Source: Azolla pinnata | Lineage: Eukaryota > Streptophyta > Polypodiopsida > Salviniales > Salviniaceae | NCBI GenBank assembly: GCA_037176905.1 | Contig: JBBBWG010006668.1 | Location: forward strand, 81,729-145,728 | Direction: 5' to 3' | DNA length: 64,000 nt | Shown: positions 12,771 to 24,864 of the stretch, one piece after another | Layout of the letters: every line of letters begins with the position of its first letter | Numbering within the stretch: the stretch's first letter is position 1 | The notes under the pieces: generated by a model | What the model saw: only the letters and a program-made list of their open reading frames with translations | What the model was told of the DNA's origin: nothing | The model's database searches: none | Program-made: the position numbers and the translations under genes

Positions 12771-14545
12771 GGTGGTTGTATGCGTGCATGTGTGGCTCAG
12801 CGTGGGTTAGATCAGATGTGTGTGTGCATGTATGTGCGCGCGCATGTATGCATGCGGAGCTGGATGTGGGCCGATGACATGTATGCATGTGTGCGCGGCT
12901 CGATGTGGGTCGATCACATGTATGTGATGCGGATGCATGCGTGCGCGTGTAATATGTATGTAAGGCTGGATGAATGAGTGGGCGGGCCTATCGATGCTGT
13001 AGGCGCGTCTGTTTGTATGTGGATGTATGCATGCGTGCATGCTGCTGCGGATGTATGTGTGCGCGCATGTATGCGGATGCATGTTGGGCGCGCCGCATGT
13101 ATGTATGCATGCATGCATGCGTGTGCGCGCTTGCGTGGATGGGCGGATTGGTTTATGTATTTCACCGATGTGCGCATGCATGTATGGATGGATGGCCCTG
13201 CACATGGAATCGATGGGCGGATGGCTCTATGTATGGATGGATGGCCGTTTGATCGTACGAATGTGATGCGTACGTATGTATGCCATGGGTGGCTCGCACG
13301 CATTTATGTATGACATGCGTGGCATGAATGTGCGGGATGGTTGGGGATGGATGTGTGCGTTGGGTGGTGGATGTATCCGTTGGGTGGGATGGATGGATGG
13401 ATGCGTACGGTGGGATGCACGCGTGCATGCATCCGTTGCGTGGGATGGATGTGGCGCACATGCATTCCTTGTGTGTCATCGCATCGCATGCATGAATGCA
13501 TGTGCGCGTGCCTTTACCAACCCCCACATACACATATATCTAGGCACATGTACCGGGGCAGGTACATGCAGCGGGATGTGCATCACGCATGCCATGCATC
13601 ATGGCTGATGGGGACGCATGCACATGCATGCATGCTTGAAAAGCATGATCTCTCCCGCCCCCGCTTTCTCTGTCCATCCACTTGACATGCAAAGTGCATG
13701 CATCCGCTGGGAATGAATGAATGAATGAATGAATGAATGAATGAATGAGTGGATGATGACCCATCATCCACCGGGCAGGGCACATGCATCATGTGGGCGC
13801 GCATGCACGCATGCACGCATGCCCCACCGCGCATGGATGGGGATGTCCCTGGATGTGCTGTGCATGCCAGCCATGCCATGCATGGTTGGATTGGGTGAGC
13901 ATGCATGCAAGCTGTGCTGGCATGCATGATGGGATATGCGTGCGATGCATGCCTGCCATGTGGTCGATGCGGATGGGTGGGCCGCATGCATGCATGCATG
14001 CAGCTTGCATGCTGCGTGGGTGGCATGCATGTACACCACACGCTTCTAGGGCTTTTTCTTTTTTTTCTCTCTTTGCCCACATGCATGAGAGCAACCGCCG
14101 GCCATGCATGCATGCATGCATATGCATGATGCGGGCCAAGAATGGCATGCATGCGACGTGCACCCCATGCATGTCGAGGATCCACTTCTTGGGGGGGGGG
14201 GCAAGATCCAGTTTTTTGGCATGCATGCATCCATCCGCATCCATGGGCAGGCATGCATCCATCCGCACCCATGCATCCACATCCACATCCATTCACATCA
14301 TTGTTGCAGACCGTACCATGGAGAGCTCATGAGCCCCTTTGACCTGCTTCCAACCTCGCGCGTGTGAAAGAGCGAGCAACTGCATGCATGCATATGATGC
14401 ACATGGATGTATGCATGCATGCATGTGATGCACATGGATGTATGCATGCATGCATGTGATGCACATGGATGCATGCATGTGATGCACATGGATGCATGCC
14501 CATGTATGCATGCATGCATGCATGTGTGCGATCCACTGCCCCTGT
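12770..14545. repeat. ATGC/GCATGCATG palindromic low-complexity block
   Basis: About 1.8 kb dominated by self-complementary GCATGCATG with ATGTATG, GCGCGC and GAATGAATGA patches (the last near 13,711-13,746). Near 14,375-14,525 a unit of about 30-37 bp, GATGCACATGGATGTATGCA, repeats about five times. Because ATGC repeats pair with themselves, the block could form hairpins or cruciforms. Confidence 0.85.
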
Positions 14546-14844
14546 CTCGGAGCCTGTATACTGTTGTTGTTCTTTTTTTTCCAAAATAATATCCTTCCAT
14601 TAGTTAGGTCAATTTACACATTACAGATTATCAGACAAACTGTCTGACAAACTGAAGTAATTTTGGTCAGACTATTTCTCATCACTACTTGGACTTGTCT
14701 ATGTGATTGGAGGTGGAAACAACCATGTATACTGTTGTTTTCTGGAGCACAGTTCTGTTTGTATCGGGCTCTCGCAGTTGTCGATAATCCACCTGCACAC
14801 AGAGAGGCCATCTGCAGTAGTTTGTATCTGCTCGTTCAGTCGTC

Positions 14845-15265
14845 ACTCCATCCATCCATCGATCCACCGACGCATGCATGATGCATTCATCGGATATCCA
14901 TCGATGCATGCATGATTCGTTCGTCTGTATCCGTCCATTCATGCATGATTCGCTCATCTGTTATGCGTCCATTCATGCATGATTCGCTCATCTGTATGCG
15001 TCCATTCATGCGTGATTCGTTCATCTGTATGCGTCCATTCATGCGTGATTCGTTCATCTGTATCCATCCATGCATGCATGCATGCATCCATCGATCCATC
15101 CATGTATGCGACCCTCGTTCGTGCATTCGTCTGCATGTGCACACATTCATGCATGCATTCATCCACTGCATTTGCCTGTTGAGCTCTCCATCCATGCATT
15201 CGTTCGTTCGTGCATTCAACTCATCCATGCATTTATGCCCTTCCACACCATGCATTCATCCACAC
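14845..15265. repeat. CCAT/CATT array, opposite strand sense to 12.0-12.7 kb
   Basis: Runs of CATCCATCCATCG and about five copies of a 33 bp unit containing ATTCATGCATGATTCGTTCA. The C-rich strand is now on top, whereas the G-rich strand is on top from 11.5 to about 14.0 kb. Confidence 0.8.
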
Positions 15266-15817
15266 CCCCCCCCATCCATTCGATGTTGGGCCTTCGTTTG
15301 TTCGATCCGTTTCTTTCGATCATGCATCCCATCTGCGATTCAGGCACTCGTAAGTATTTGATGAGCTCCGCATTCGAGATGTTTCTGTGTCGTGGAACAT
15401 CGGAATCGCTCAAAGAACATGCTTTCCCCGAAAGGCTTTGCATCTCTGCTCACAAATGTTAAACACCCGAGTCCCATCTGGTGCTGTTTTTCTTATTATT
15501 TTTTTCCCAAACCTTAAGATGCTACATTGGTTAAAACAACTAGATACACGAGTGTTCGCTTGCCCCTTATTGCATTCACAATCGAAGAATGTATATCGAA
15601 ATAAACCCACAAAAGGATCCATTGGACCTCTTTATACAGCTACATGACAAAATGATACAACCCAATCTAATTTTACAGTTCCAAACAGAGCAACAATAGT
15701 TTCCTTCCCTTGTAACATATACTTCTTGTTGCAGAGTATGCCTGAGATTGAATCGAATCCCCCACGCTATTACATTCTGTTAGCTGGAAAATTCCATTTT
15801 GGGGCGAAGTAATTCCA
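15266..15817. other. Unique spacer, probable 3' region of the unidentified gene
   Basis: AT-rich single-copy sequence with no coding signal. If the 15818-16276 gene is real, its 3' UTR would lie here. Confidence 0.4.
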
Positions 15818-16276
15818 TCAGAAATGATGCACATCCACCCCCTCGGAAAACTCGCGCCTTTTGCCATTTCTCAACGAAGCAATCTTGTTAGATAATGTTT
15901 CATCCGAAGTTCCTATGATAGCATCAAACTGTCCATGAATTGCGATGACTAATTCCATCCTAATGTCTCTCACAATCCCTTCTAGCGGCTCCTCTTTCTG
16001 CAAAGACACTTTGGAGCATATATATACCGTATATACTTCTTGGTACATATACATGCATCTTAAAAGGCACGTGGAAGCATCTGGATTGTGCAGAAAGGTA
16101 ATTAGATACACATGGATGTTGTATGCAATGGAATTGATGATAACCTGTTTGCGAGGAATACAATTACTAATGCGTGATAAAATGTGAGTTGCTGTCAATG
16201 ATGCACACAAAGTTTTTGCGAATCTTGATGTCTGAGAAATTGCATCATGGAATTTCACAATAACAGTATATGACAT
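15818..16276 (-). CDS. Unidentified two-exon reading frame (about 103 residues)
   Basis: Exon A 16276-16145 (ATG to donor CAG|GTTATC) and exon B 15997-15818 (acceptor TTTGCAG, ending in TGA) join in phase 0. The product is predicted helical. It runs through an ISQTSRFAKTLCASLTATHI segment, then EGIVRDIRMELVIAIHGQFD and a Lys/Arg-rich tail. Amino-acid use looks like a real protein and unlike the repeats around it, but I do not recognise the family. The frame is open upstream of the ATG to about 16,305, so this could be the 3' end of a longer gene. Any 5' exons would have to lie in the 49 bp minisatellite region or beyond CLPP4. Alternatives are a gene remnant or a chance frame. A spliced transcript is not shown. 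Confidence 0.35.
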   Translation of the reverse strand: MSYTVIVKFHDAISQTSRFAKTLCASLTATHILSRISNCIPRKQVIINSIAYNIHVYLITFLHNPDASTCLLRCMYMYQEVYTVYICSKVSLQKEEPLEGIVRDIRMELVIAIHGQFDAIIGTSDETLSNKIASLRNGKRREFSEGVDVHHF

Positions 16277-16319
16277 AAACCGTGATATTAGAAAGCTTTC
16301 AAAGATACAAAATCAATCA

Positions 16320-16850
16320 CGCAAAAACAAATCCAATTCGAGAATGCAATTTTCTCTAGACAATCAACCACAAAAACAAATCGAAGTCGAGAATGCAATT
16401 TTCTCTAGACAATCAACCACAAAAACAAATCCAAATCAAGAATGCAATTTTCTCTAGAAAATCAATCACAAGAACGGATCCAAATCGAGAATGCAATTTT
16501 CTCTAGACAATCAATTGCAAAAACAAATCCAAATCGAGAATGCAATTTTCTCTAGACAATCAATCACAAGAACAAATCCAAATCGAGAATGCAATTTTCT
16601 CTTGACAATCAATCGCAAAAACAGATCCAAATCGAGAATGCAATTTTCTCTGGACAATCAATCACAAGAACAAATCCAAATCGAGAATGCCATTTTCTCT
16701 CGACGATCAATCACAAAAACAGATCCAAATCGAGAATGCAGTTTTCTCTAGACAATCAATCACAAAAACGGATCCAAATCGAGACTGCAATTCTCCCTAG
16801 ACAATCAATCACAAAAACGGATCCAAATCGATAACAAAGATTGTCTCGTA
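16320..16850. repeat. 49 bp minisatellite upstream of CLPP4
   Basis: Ten to eleven tandem units of 49 bp. Each carries CGAGAATGCAATTTTCTCTA and ACAATCAATCACAAAAAC, many with an XbaI site, and differ by a few substitutions. It ends about 350 bp before the CLPP4 start codon. Since 49 is not a multiple of three, the peptides it encodes shift frame every unit. Confidence 0.95.
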
Positions 16851-16874
16851 GACAAAAAAACGGTCTGTAGTCAC

Positions 16875-17085
16875 CCACAAATGAAAACACAGAAATCGCC
16901 CACGAGAGAAAACACAGAAATCGCCCACAAGAGAAAACACAAAAAAATCGCCCACAAGAGAAAGCACATAAATCGCCCACAAGAGAAAACACAAAAAAAT
17001 CGCCCACAAAATCGCCCACAAGAGAAAACACAGAAATCGCCCACAAGAGAAAAACAGAGAAATCGCCCACAAGCGAAAACACCAC
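16875..17085. repeat. 25 bp minisatellite in the CLPP4 promoter region
   Basis: About eight units of GAGAAAACACAGAAATCGCC plus CACAA, some with one to several extra A. The array ends about 120 bp before the CLPP4 ATG. Confidence 0.93.
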
Positions 17086-17095
17086 AAGACCATAT

Positions 17096-17123
17096 CTTCT
17101 TCTTCTTCTTCTTCTTCCTCTTC
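17096..17123 (+). promoter_or_regulatory. CTT-rich leader of CLPP4
   Basis: A pyrimidine CTT run 80-100 bp before the ATG. CT-rich 5' leaders are common in plant genes for plastid proteins. Its regulatory role is inferred. Confidence 0.4.
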
Positions 17124-17200
17124 CATTTACGTCCTTCCTGATCCTGTGACCCTGTCCGATTCTCCGCCTATCTCGCTATCGAGAGAGTGAAAGGGTAGAG

Positions 17201-20200
17201 ATGGCCAACACAGCAACTTACGCTCTGGGCTTCTGCCACGGCTTCCCATCCTCTTCCACCACAGCTGCGTCCGAGCAGAGCTTCTCCAAGAAGCTGCTTC
17301 CTTTCTCCTCTCCCATCACCACCACCAGGTTTTGCTGCTCTCACCTCCTTTCCCTTGCTCTCTTTCTCCCCTTTATATTTTTTTGCACAATATGTTATTT
17401 CCTGTCCGGCCCTTGTGTTGTATGTAGCCCGTGTTCGAGGGATGTAAGAGTATCCGCTCATGATCTTTGCTAGGGTTTAAGGTCTTACACAATCGGTTTC
17501 AAGGGTGTTTAGTGTTTCCTCGTCTTTCTGTTAGAGGTGAAAGTACGCCCCAAGAAAACGAAAAGCTATGGCATTCAGAGGTGTCCATTCTACTGTCTGA
17601 AGCTGTGTATTCTCTTTCAGATCCAATGGAAACTAAATCTACAATTAAGGAAATGTGTAAAGTCAGAAATTGAGCACTGGTTCTTGCCTATTATCTCGTT
17701 CTATATTTTTTCACAGGCATACAAAGCTCATAGTGTTCTTGGGCACTACGATGTCTGGGCCTACACGAGTTTCTTCTCATCTTAGGGCTGATTTTTACTA
17801 ATCAGACTCGTTGGCAAGGAAATTGAGAGCTGATATGTTGTTTGGGTAAAAGAGCATGCTTTTGAAGCCAGCAACAGATAAATGCTAATGAAATCAGTTT
17901 TTTTGATTAAAATGATCTGATGAGTTTTCATATTCAAGGGAAACTGTGCAAGAACAGCAATCTCTTTGTTGACCAAATTTATATCTGTCTAGAAATAGAG
18001 GGTTATGTGAAGTAATTGAAGCTAAATCTTGCGTGCTCATTAGTTTCTGTCCACATGCTTGTGGATGTGCCAATAAGAAAGCATATATATCATGCAAAAA
18101 AATCCAAATATCAACCTCTGTGAAGCTAAAAATAAAGAGATGATTTCTGATTCCTCGAAGAAGACTAATGCGTGATTATTGCATGCTCAAATTATATTTT
18201 TTCGTGGTGTGCATAGCCTAGAGTGTGTATATTCGTGCTTATCTAAGAGTCTCAGTGGCTCCTATGTTCATATAGCCTTCATCATCTTTATCAACATGTA
18301 TTGTCTTGTAGATATGCGAACATATATTTTCCCATGCTTTTTTTCTTGGAGCACAATTTGGTATATAAGGAACTCGTAAGAATTCTTTTGATTATGTCTT
18401 TATGGTTCGTAGCTCGAGCTGATCATATTCATTGGTTATGTCTCATGCATCATTCCTTCTTCTTGCATATTACTAAATGTTGGAATATTTTCTGAGGATT
18501 GCTAGTTTTGATTTGGCATTGATATTTTAGGACAAAGAAGGCTTTGAAGCCACGGATGCCACTGTGCGCTTCCATGCGATCAGAAGGGTTTTGGAGTCCC
18601 ACTTCTAATGTTGTAAACGGAGTCTGGTCAATCAGGTGAGGATTGAATTGGCCTCATGAAAGATAGTGAAAGACTTGGTTTGTTTACACTTCTTCTGGTG
18701 CTTTCTCTTACACTCTGGGTCTGATAGATCATCTTTGGAACTCGAAAAGGTTAACATTTCATTCGCATTCAACGTTTTAACAGAGTCTAATATTTCCAAG
18801 CCATTAACTGGATGCAGGAATGACGTGGAGATGCCATCTTCTTCTTTAACCGGTCCATACGCGCAAGGTGGACAAGGGCCACCTCCCATGTTGCAAGAGC
18901 GCTTCCAAAGTGTCATAAGCCAACTATTCCAGCATGTAATAAGATGGAAATTAAGCCTAATTTTACTGAACTACTTTAGACCAAACTAGAAATATAATAC
19001 CTGGGTTCTGGTTTGATGCAGCGGATTATACGATGTGGTGGTGCTGTCGATGATGATATGGCTAACTTAATTGTCGCACAGCTGCTCTATCTGGATGCTG
19101 TTGATCCAACTAGGGTATGTCGATAACGCTACATAACATATGTGCCCATTGTCACAAAGATGGAACAGGATCGCATCATAGGAGTTAAAATCAAACATTG
19201 AATGATACATTGACCGTAGATTATTGACCTGATATTTATTTCCTATACTTTAGAAGATGTGCTCACACACTTAAATCTCTGATTCTAATCTATCCCTTCT
19301 CTCTTTAGAGGAGACACGTATGGAGTCATACTGTTGCACGGTCCTTTATTTGGAAAATCAAGATTGTAATTTAGGCAAGATATTTTGTACTCTAGAAAAA
19401 CCTAAATTGCCGGGGAATATAGTATATGTTTGAAGTTTAGGTTTGGAGTTTTTAAGTACCAACAACAGTCAAAACAGGTCCCGGTCACTTGTTTAAGAAA
19501 AGGCTGCTGGTGACTAGCACATTAAGTTTCTCTGAGTTTTCTTCCATATGTCATAACAATCGCTAATATTAATTTTTAATTTACAATGATGGGAAAGCCT
19601 GATACCAATTTACAAGCATCAGGGTTTACCCCAATAGTTTGTAGTAGTAAGTCATGGCTTCACAGGCGTGTACTCCCTTCATGAATGGTAGTGTTAAATG
19701 AAGTAAAGTTTCAAATGAAATGATCATCATCTAAATTAATCAGCTTCTGCGCATTGATATTAAGATAGTTCCAATATTCGGAAATTAATTGTGTCATACT
19801 CCTGAAAGTTATTCACTTTAGTTTGGTGAATGTTTGCCCTACAGGACATTGTTATGTATGTGAACTCTCCTGGCGGTTCAGTTACTGCAGGTAAATTTCT
19901 GATAATGATGTGTTTTGCTCCTTCCAATTCATGATTGTTGTACTGATCCAAATGCTTATGGTTGTTTAAGAATTGTTCGTTTATTCCTTATATTGTTGAG
20001 AGATCTTTGGTTGACCCGAACACTGTTTGACATTTTTAGTTATAGCTGTTTAAGGAATCTTCTGTTGATTAAATAGCTGATGCAATTCAAAGATTGTTGG
20101 ATTGAGTTTAGTTGATTCAGGACATTTGGGTTGATTGAAGTCATTAATAATTGTTTAAGAATTGTTGGGTTGATCTAAGTAGTCTATGGCTTTTAATGGA

Positions 20201-21577
20201 CTGTTGGGTTGACCTAAGTAGTCTGATGGTTTTTTTAAGGATGGTTGGGTTGATCTAAATAGTTATACCTATTTTAATCCACCCCAATTTATGTGAAGGA
20301 ATGGCAATCTTTGATACAATGCGGCACATAAGGCCAGATGTCAGCACTGTCTGTGTTGGGCTTGCAGCAAGGTAACCAAACATTGTACTATTTATGATAC
20401 ATCAGTAACTCTATAAATTTCTGACTTTGATTACTGACTTTGGTTCTTGAAATTATTTTCAGTATGGGTGCTTTTCTATTGAGTGGAGGAACCAAAGGTA
20501 TGCAAAATAGCTAGTCATTTTATAAGCTAGATAGATGATTTTGTATGCTATGTGTGGTATTTTCAAAGCCTTGAGATAACCCACACTACGGCTAAAATTT
20601 GTGTTTTAAAACAATTTCATGCCTGTAATGTCTGGCTTCTTCTTTATGTCTATTGCTAAGTCTCTTACTTTCGTTCTCTTCTTGTTTTCTTTTCCTTTCT
20701 TGTCTGGAGAGCTCTATACTCATTGAACCTTTCATTCTTCTCAACTGAAACAGGAAAGAGATACAGTCTTCCCAATTCGCGAATTATGATTCATCAACCC
20801 CTTGGTGGTGCACAGGGACAGCAGAGTGACATCGAGATTCAGGTCAGCTCATTCCCAACATGCATACAGAAGATACTGTAAAAATCTTGATGTTTGTGTT
20901 TGTTTATTGGACGAGAGAGATTCTACACCCTATAGACTAAAATTAAAGGTCTTGTTTGTTTCATGTGGCTCTAGGGATCAAACTTGCCACGAGATATGAA
21001 TGAAGACAGTTAAATCTAGTTTGCAATTTAGGGTTTAGAGTTCAGGGTTTATGGTCTATGTTCTTGTTCAATCTTTAGTAGGTTACTTTCTTTTTCTTTC
21101 TTTAACCTTAATTCCAAATCTCTGAATAGGCTGACAAAAGTGTACACCATTTGTTGTTGGGCTTTTACATTCTTCTTATCTCTTGAACATTGGTTTTCAA
21201 TTACTTTTTGTGTGGGCCAAGGAGAATCTACACCACAAGACTTCAGGGTTTAGGGTTCACGTTCTTATTCTTTCTTTAACCTTGGTGTTTGATTCTATAC
21301 TGTAAGAATTTAGGGCTTAGGGTTCTTTCATTTAACCCTGCTTATCAATTCTTTTTCGTATATATAGGCAAATGAAATTCTACACCATAAGGCGAATTTG
21401 AATGGGTACTTGGCGTATCACACGGGGCAGCCATTAGAGAAGATTGTGCAGGATACAGATCGTGATTTCTTCATGAGTGCAAAGGAAGCAAAAGAGTATG
21501 GCTTGATCGATGCAGTCATTTCGAACCCTCTGAAAGCCCTTACACCGCTAGCATCCCCAGAGCCAATTGGAGCATAA
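17201..21577 (+). CDS. CLPP4: ATP-dependent Clp protease proteolytic subunit 4, plastidic
   Basis: Nine exons: 17201-17328, 18531-18635, 18818-18935, 19022-19114, 19845-19890, 20299-20371, 20463-20497, 20754-20842, 21368-21577. The product is 298 residues, close to Arabidopsis ClpP4 (about 290). It is a serine protease subunit of the stromal Clp core, which degrades unfolded and regulated proteins with ClpC/ClpD chaperones. The first ~70 residues are Ser/Thr-rich, as in a plastid transit peptide. The catalytic triad is Ser188 (in LAASMGAFLL), His213 ([11 protein letters not shown]) and Asp262 (DTDRDFF), so this is a ClpP and not an inactive ClpR. The segments [24 protein letters not shown] and [20 protein letters not shown] are characteristic, and the [15 protein letters not shown] stretch with a short C-terminus points to ClpP4 rather than ClpP3 or ClpP5. 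Both minisatellites lie in its promoter region. Confidence 0.95.
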
Positions 21578-23324
21578 CATCTTTCAGCTGGCTAGTCTTA
21601 GCACAGTTTATCACACATATTTTGCAACTGATGCGACATGGGGTAAATCAAATCAATCGATCATAAAATTCATGTATTATATAGAGACATTATACTAGCT
21701 AGCTGTGGATCTCTATTCATTTCTTTATAGTGGAAAAAGGCATGGATCTCTGCCGAGTAGAGGAACATAACCAACAAAAATTTGAACTTAATTGGGTGAA
21801 AATTTCAGCCGTCTGAAAAGCTCAGTTCATAGCTGATAAAATGGGAGAGAGAAAAGGTTAGATCTAGGCCATGTTCTGTGCAATGCGTTGTGGAGTCGAT
21901 CAAGGGTCCGCTAAATCATAATGTAGAGAACCTAGAGTCTCTGAGGATGCCGAAAAAAGTTTAGGAAGTTAGCATTTAGCTTCTCTTTTTCTGAAGAAAT
22001 ACGAACCTTGGAGAATGGAAATGATCAGCTATCTCATCTTCTCAATGGGCTGGTGAGTATCATTATTTTTCCAATGGTGAGAATGATTCATTGATGTGCT
22101 TATGATCAAACCAGCTGGGCGATGGTTCGATTTGGCTCCATCCAAAAACTGTCAGGTTTTGGGAACTTTAAAACATTTCCAAAACCCTAGGCTTAACCAG
22201 ATCATTCCATTTTGGTCTCTCTTTAAATTGCTTATGGTTAAACTGTCGAAAAGCCTTTCAGATCAAACTGTCGGAACCAGCCTGAAATTTGAGTTGAATT
22301 GAAGAATCAAGCCTAAACAGAAATTGGTTTGTAAACTGTTTCAGATCAAACCCTTTAGAACCAGCCTGAAACTTGGAGTTGAGTGGAATCAGACCTATTA
22401 AGAGAATTGAGTTGAAACCATGAATGAAGTTCTGGGTTGGGTTTTGGTTTTTGGGTTGCCAATGAATGCCTTTTCATTTTGAGATTTGGAGCACTACTTG
22501 GAATCAAAGCTGCCATGAAACCAAAACATTCTTGTTTTCTTGATATACTTTGGTCAATCTTAATGGGTATATATATACCATCCATGTTCACCTGAGCTTT
22601 GAATGATCTTGTATTACATATCTATAGATACATATACTGGTAAAGAGGCTGAGATCTTCCAGATTTCAGCATGTATGGCTGGTCAGTGATCAATTTGATG
22701 TGAATTGAGTCAAATGTTGGAGTGATTGCTCTGCAAATCATGGAAAAACACGAGCTATGGCTATTTGGACATTCTGGAGAAGCAGAGCATTTTGATTTAC
22801 ACCAGCACTAGATTCCTTTTCATCTATGCATGTGTGTAAGTATTTTGATTCCGATACTGTCATCATGAGATGCAGAAGCATCCATTTCACTGAATCCAAG
22901 ACCATCATGTAGTCTTGTGGATTTCAAAAGAAGAGCGTGACGGGGATCTTCGATCTCTGAATCATCGATCGGCTTGTTATTTAGCGAGAAGAAAGGGACT
23001 TGAATTCGCCAGATTTTGCGTAGCAGTGCTGGCAGAAGCAAGACTTTTTGCTAAAAATTTTAGAAGCTAAAACTACATGTTTCTGGCGCAAAAAATTTAG
23101 AAGCTAAATTACATGCTTCTGCCTTTTGACTAAGAGGCCTAGAAGTTAAACTACATTTCAAGATCTGCCACTAGCTGTTACTGGCGTTGAGAACTTGTAC
23201 TTAAACTTGAGACGATAAACATGGAAATGACATGGCAAGCCAACAGATCAATGGTACATGGGACTAGTAACAGATTCAGAAGAAGAAAACAACAGGTTTG
23301 CCCTCGTTAACTGCTTGCTCAGTC

Positions 23325-23415
23325 TGCAATATCATATATGTATCTGCTACAGACGTTGCATTCGTTGTCTGCAATATCATATATGTATCTGCTACAGGCG
23401 CTGCATTCGTGTTGT
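23325..23415. repeat. ~52 bp tandem duplication
   Basis: TGCAATATCATATATGTATC followed by TGCTACAG and GCATTCGT occurs twice in a row with few differences, indicating a recent local duplication. Confidence 0.9.
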
Positions 23416-23471
23416 AGATTTTTAGGCGTCGAATCAGAGTCGGGTTCTGCTTGGGATTGCGATGGTTGTTG

Positions 23472-23576
23472 TTGTGGGGGGGGGGGNNNNNNNNNNGTTT
23501 TGGGAGGTGAAGCAGAGGTGGGGTCTGTGTGGGGGTGGGGTGTGTGGTACCGTGCCCCCCCCCCCCCCCCCCAGAT
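23472..23576. other. Sequence gap (10 N) between G and C homopolymers
   Basis: Ten Ns at about 23,487-23,496 directly follow a run of about 10 G. A run of about 18 C follows 60 bp later. The gap length and both homopolymer lengths are unlikely to be accurate. Confidence 0.95.
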
Positions 23577-23739
23577 GCGACGAGTTCAAATCACAATGAT
23601 CGATCGAGCGAAGCCGAAATTTTTAACAGTGCCTTGAGCGTAGATTTGCTCCGAAGAAGAAGAAGAATCTGTCGTATAATCGGGCTAAGTGAGTCAGGGA
23701 TGTACCACAGACAGACTGCTAGCATGTGATAACAAAAAC

Positions 23740-24005
23740 TGCGAGTCCGAAGCTCGCTTCAAGCATCATTTACTTCGAACAGAGCAGCAGTAGGCCCGAA
23801 ACTTGAAACCCTAAACTGTATTGCAATGCAGGCCTTTTGATATCGATATTGTTCATGTACATGCCACAATACTGGTGTACACAGACATACAACTGGAAAT
23901 GCAACAACAGAAATCCGCGAGTTCGAAGCCCGCTTCCAAAATCTTCTACCTCTTCGAGCATAACAGCTGGCCGAAACCCTAAACTATATTGCACGGTTGG
24001 TCTTG
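23740..24005. repeat. ~90 bp direct duplication
   Basis: Two diverged direct copies, about 23,741-23,833 and 23,917-24,003. They share a TTCGAAGC(C/T)CGCTTC core and a CCCTAAACT(G/A)TATTGCA end. Confidence 0.75.
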
Positions 24006-24864
24006 TTACTGATTCAGTACAGTACTAAGTACAGGGCTCCGTATACATACACGTGTTGCATGTTTACATACATGTAGTACTGATGTTGTTAAGGGTACGC
24101 ATACATCACGTTTGCTACGTATTTTGAAAGTATTAGATAAAAAATATTAATACTTGGAACGCGTATTTCAACGTTTACCTGCGAACTAAATTAAATTATG
24201 TTAAATAATTGTACACAAATTACTGCGAACTAAACCTGACTGAACAGTTTTCGTATGTTCCATTTCTCGACATTACTGAATCTGTAAAAAAAATCTTAAA
24301 CTGCAGAAAATCGAATCATGAATTTAAGCGAATAAAATGACTAAAATATTCGCTTTCGAGACCGAACAGTAGCCCTAGTAAAAAAAAAAAGATTTGATAT
24401 TTATAAAATTGGCTCATAAAAAAAAAGACGGACAGAATACGTCAGAGTATTCTAAAACGTACGCCTAACAAAATACGTACAAAATTATCAAAAAGCGCCT
24501 AACAGAATTATAAATCACATTTTAACGCCTACTGAAATATTGGATTGCAAATTGACGCCTAATCTTATCTGCCACTAAAAATTAGTATTCAATTAATTCC
24601 GTTGGTATTGATTTTATTCCGGATTACTTCTCACGTACGCGCTGTACATATACGGAATGCATACGCCGTACATAGACGGCGCGTATACCCTGTACATATA
24701 CGGAATGCATACGCTGTACATAGACGGCATATGGAGTTACGGGGTATATACGTACATATGCGTATACTGTACAGATACGGTGCAGTATACGTCGTCCTCT
24801 ACACCATGCTGTCGATCGATGTCTGTCGCAGCGCTTCGATGCGAAGCTCGAGCGAGGAGCTGCT

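Larger units (their letters stand above)
21578..24864. other. Spacer between CLPP4 and DSE1
   Basis: No gene seen. It holds several small local duplications (near 22,235/22,340, 23,320-23,410 and 23,740/23,915), an assembly gap, an AT-rich stretch at 24.1-24.6 kb and a short GTACATATACGGAATGCATA repeat near 24,640-24,730. The first few hundred bases should contain the CLPP4 3' UTR. Confidence 0.5.

Noticed and set aside
11477-12888. Long His/Thr/Ile/Pro-rich open frames on the minus strand
   Set aside because: They arise from trimer and tetramer repeats open in several frames at once, with no splice or domain signal.
12900-14545. Replication origin or integration site suggested by palindromes
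   Set aside because: ATGC slippage explains them; no supporting element found.
16320-17085. Possible CRISPR-like array
   Set aside because: Repeats are contiguous 49 bp and 25 bp tandem units without variable spacers, in a plant nuclear context.
23915-23940. tRNA B-box-like GAGTTCGAAGCCC
   Set aside because: No A box, acceptor stem or anticodon arm at the right spacing; it belongs to a local 90 bp duplication.
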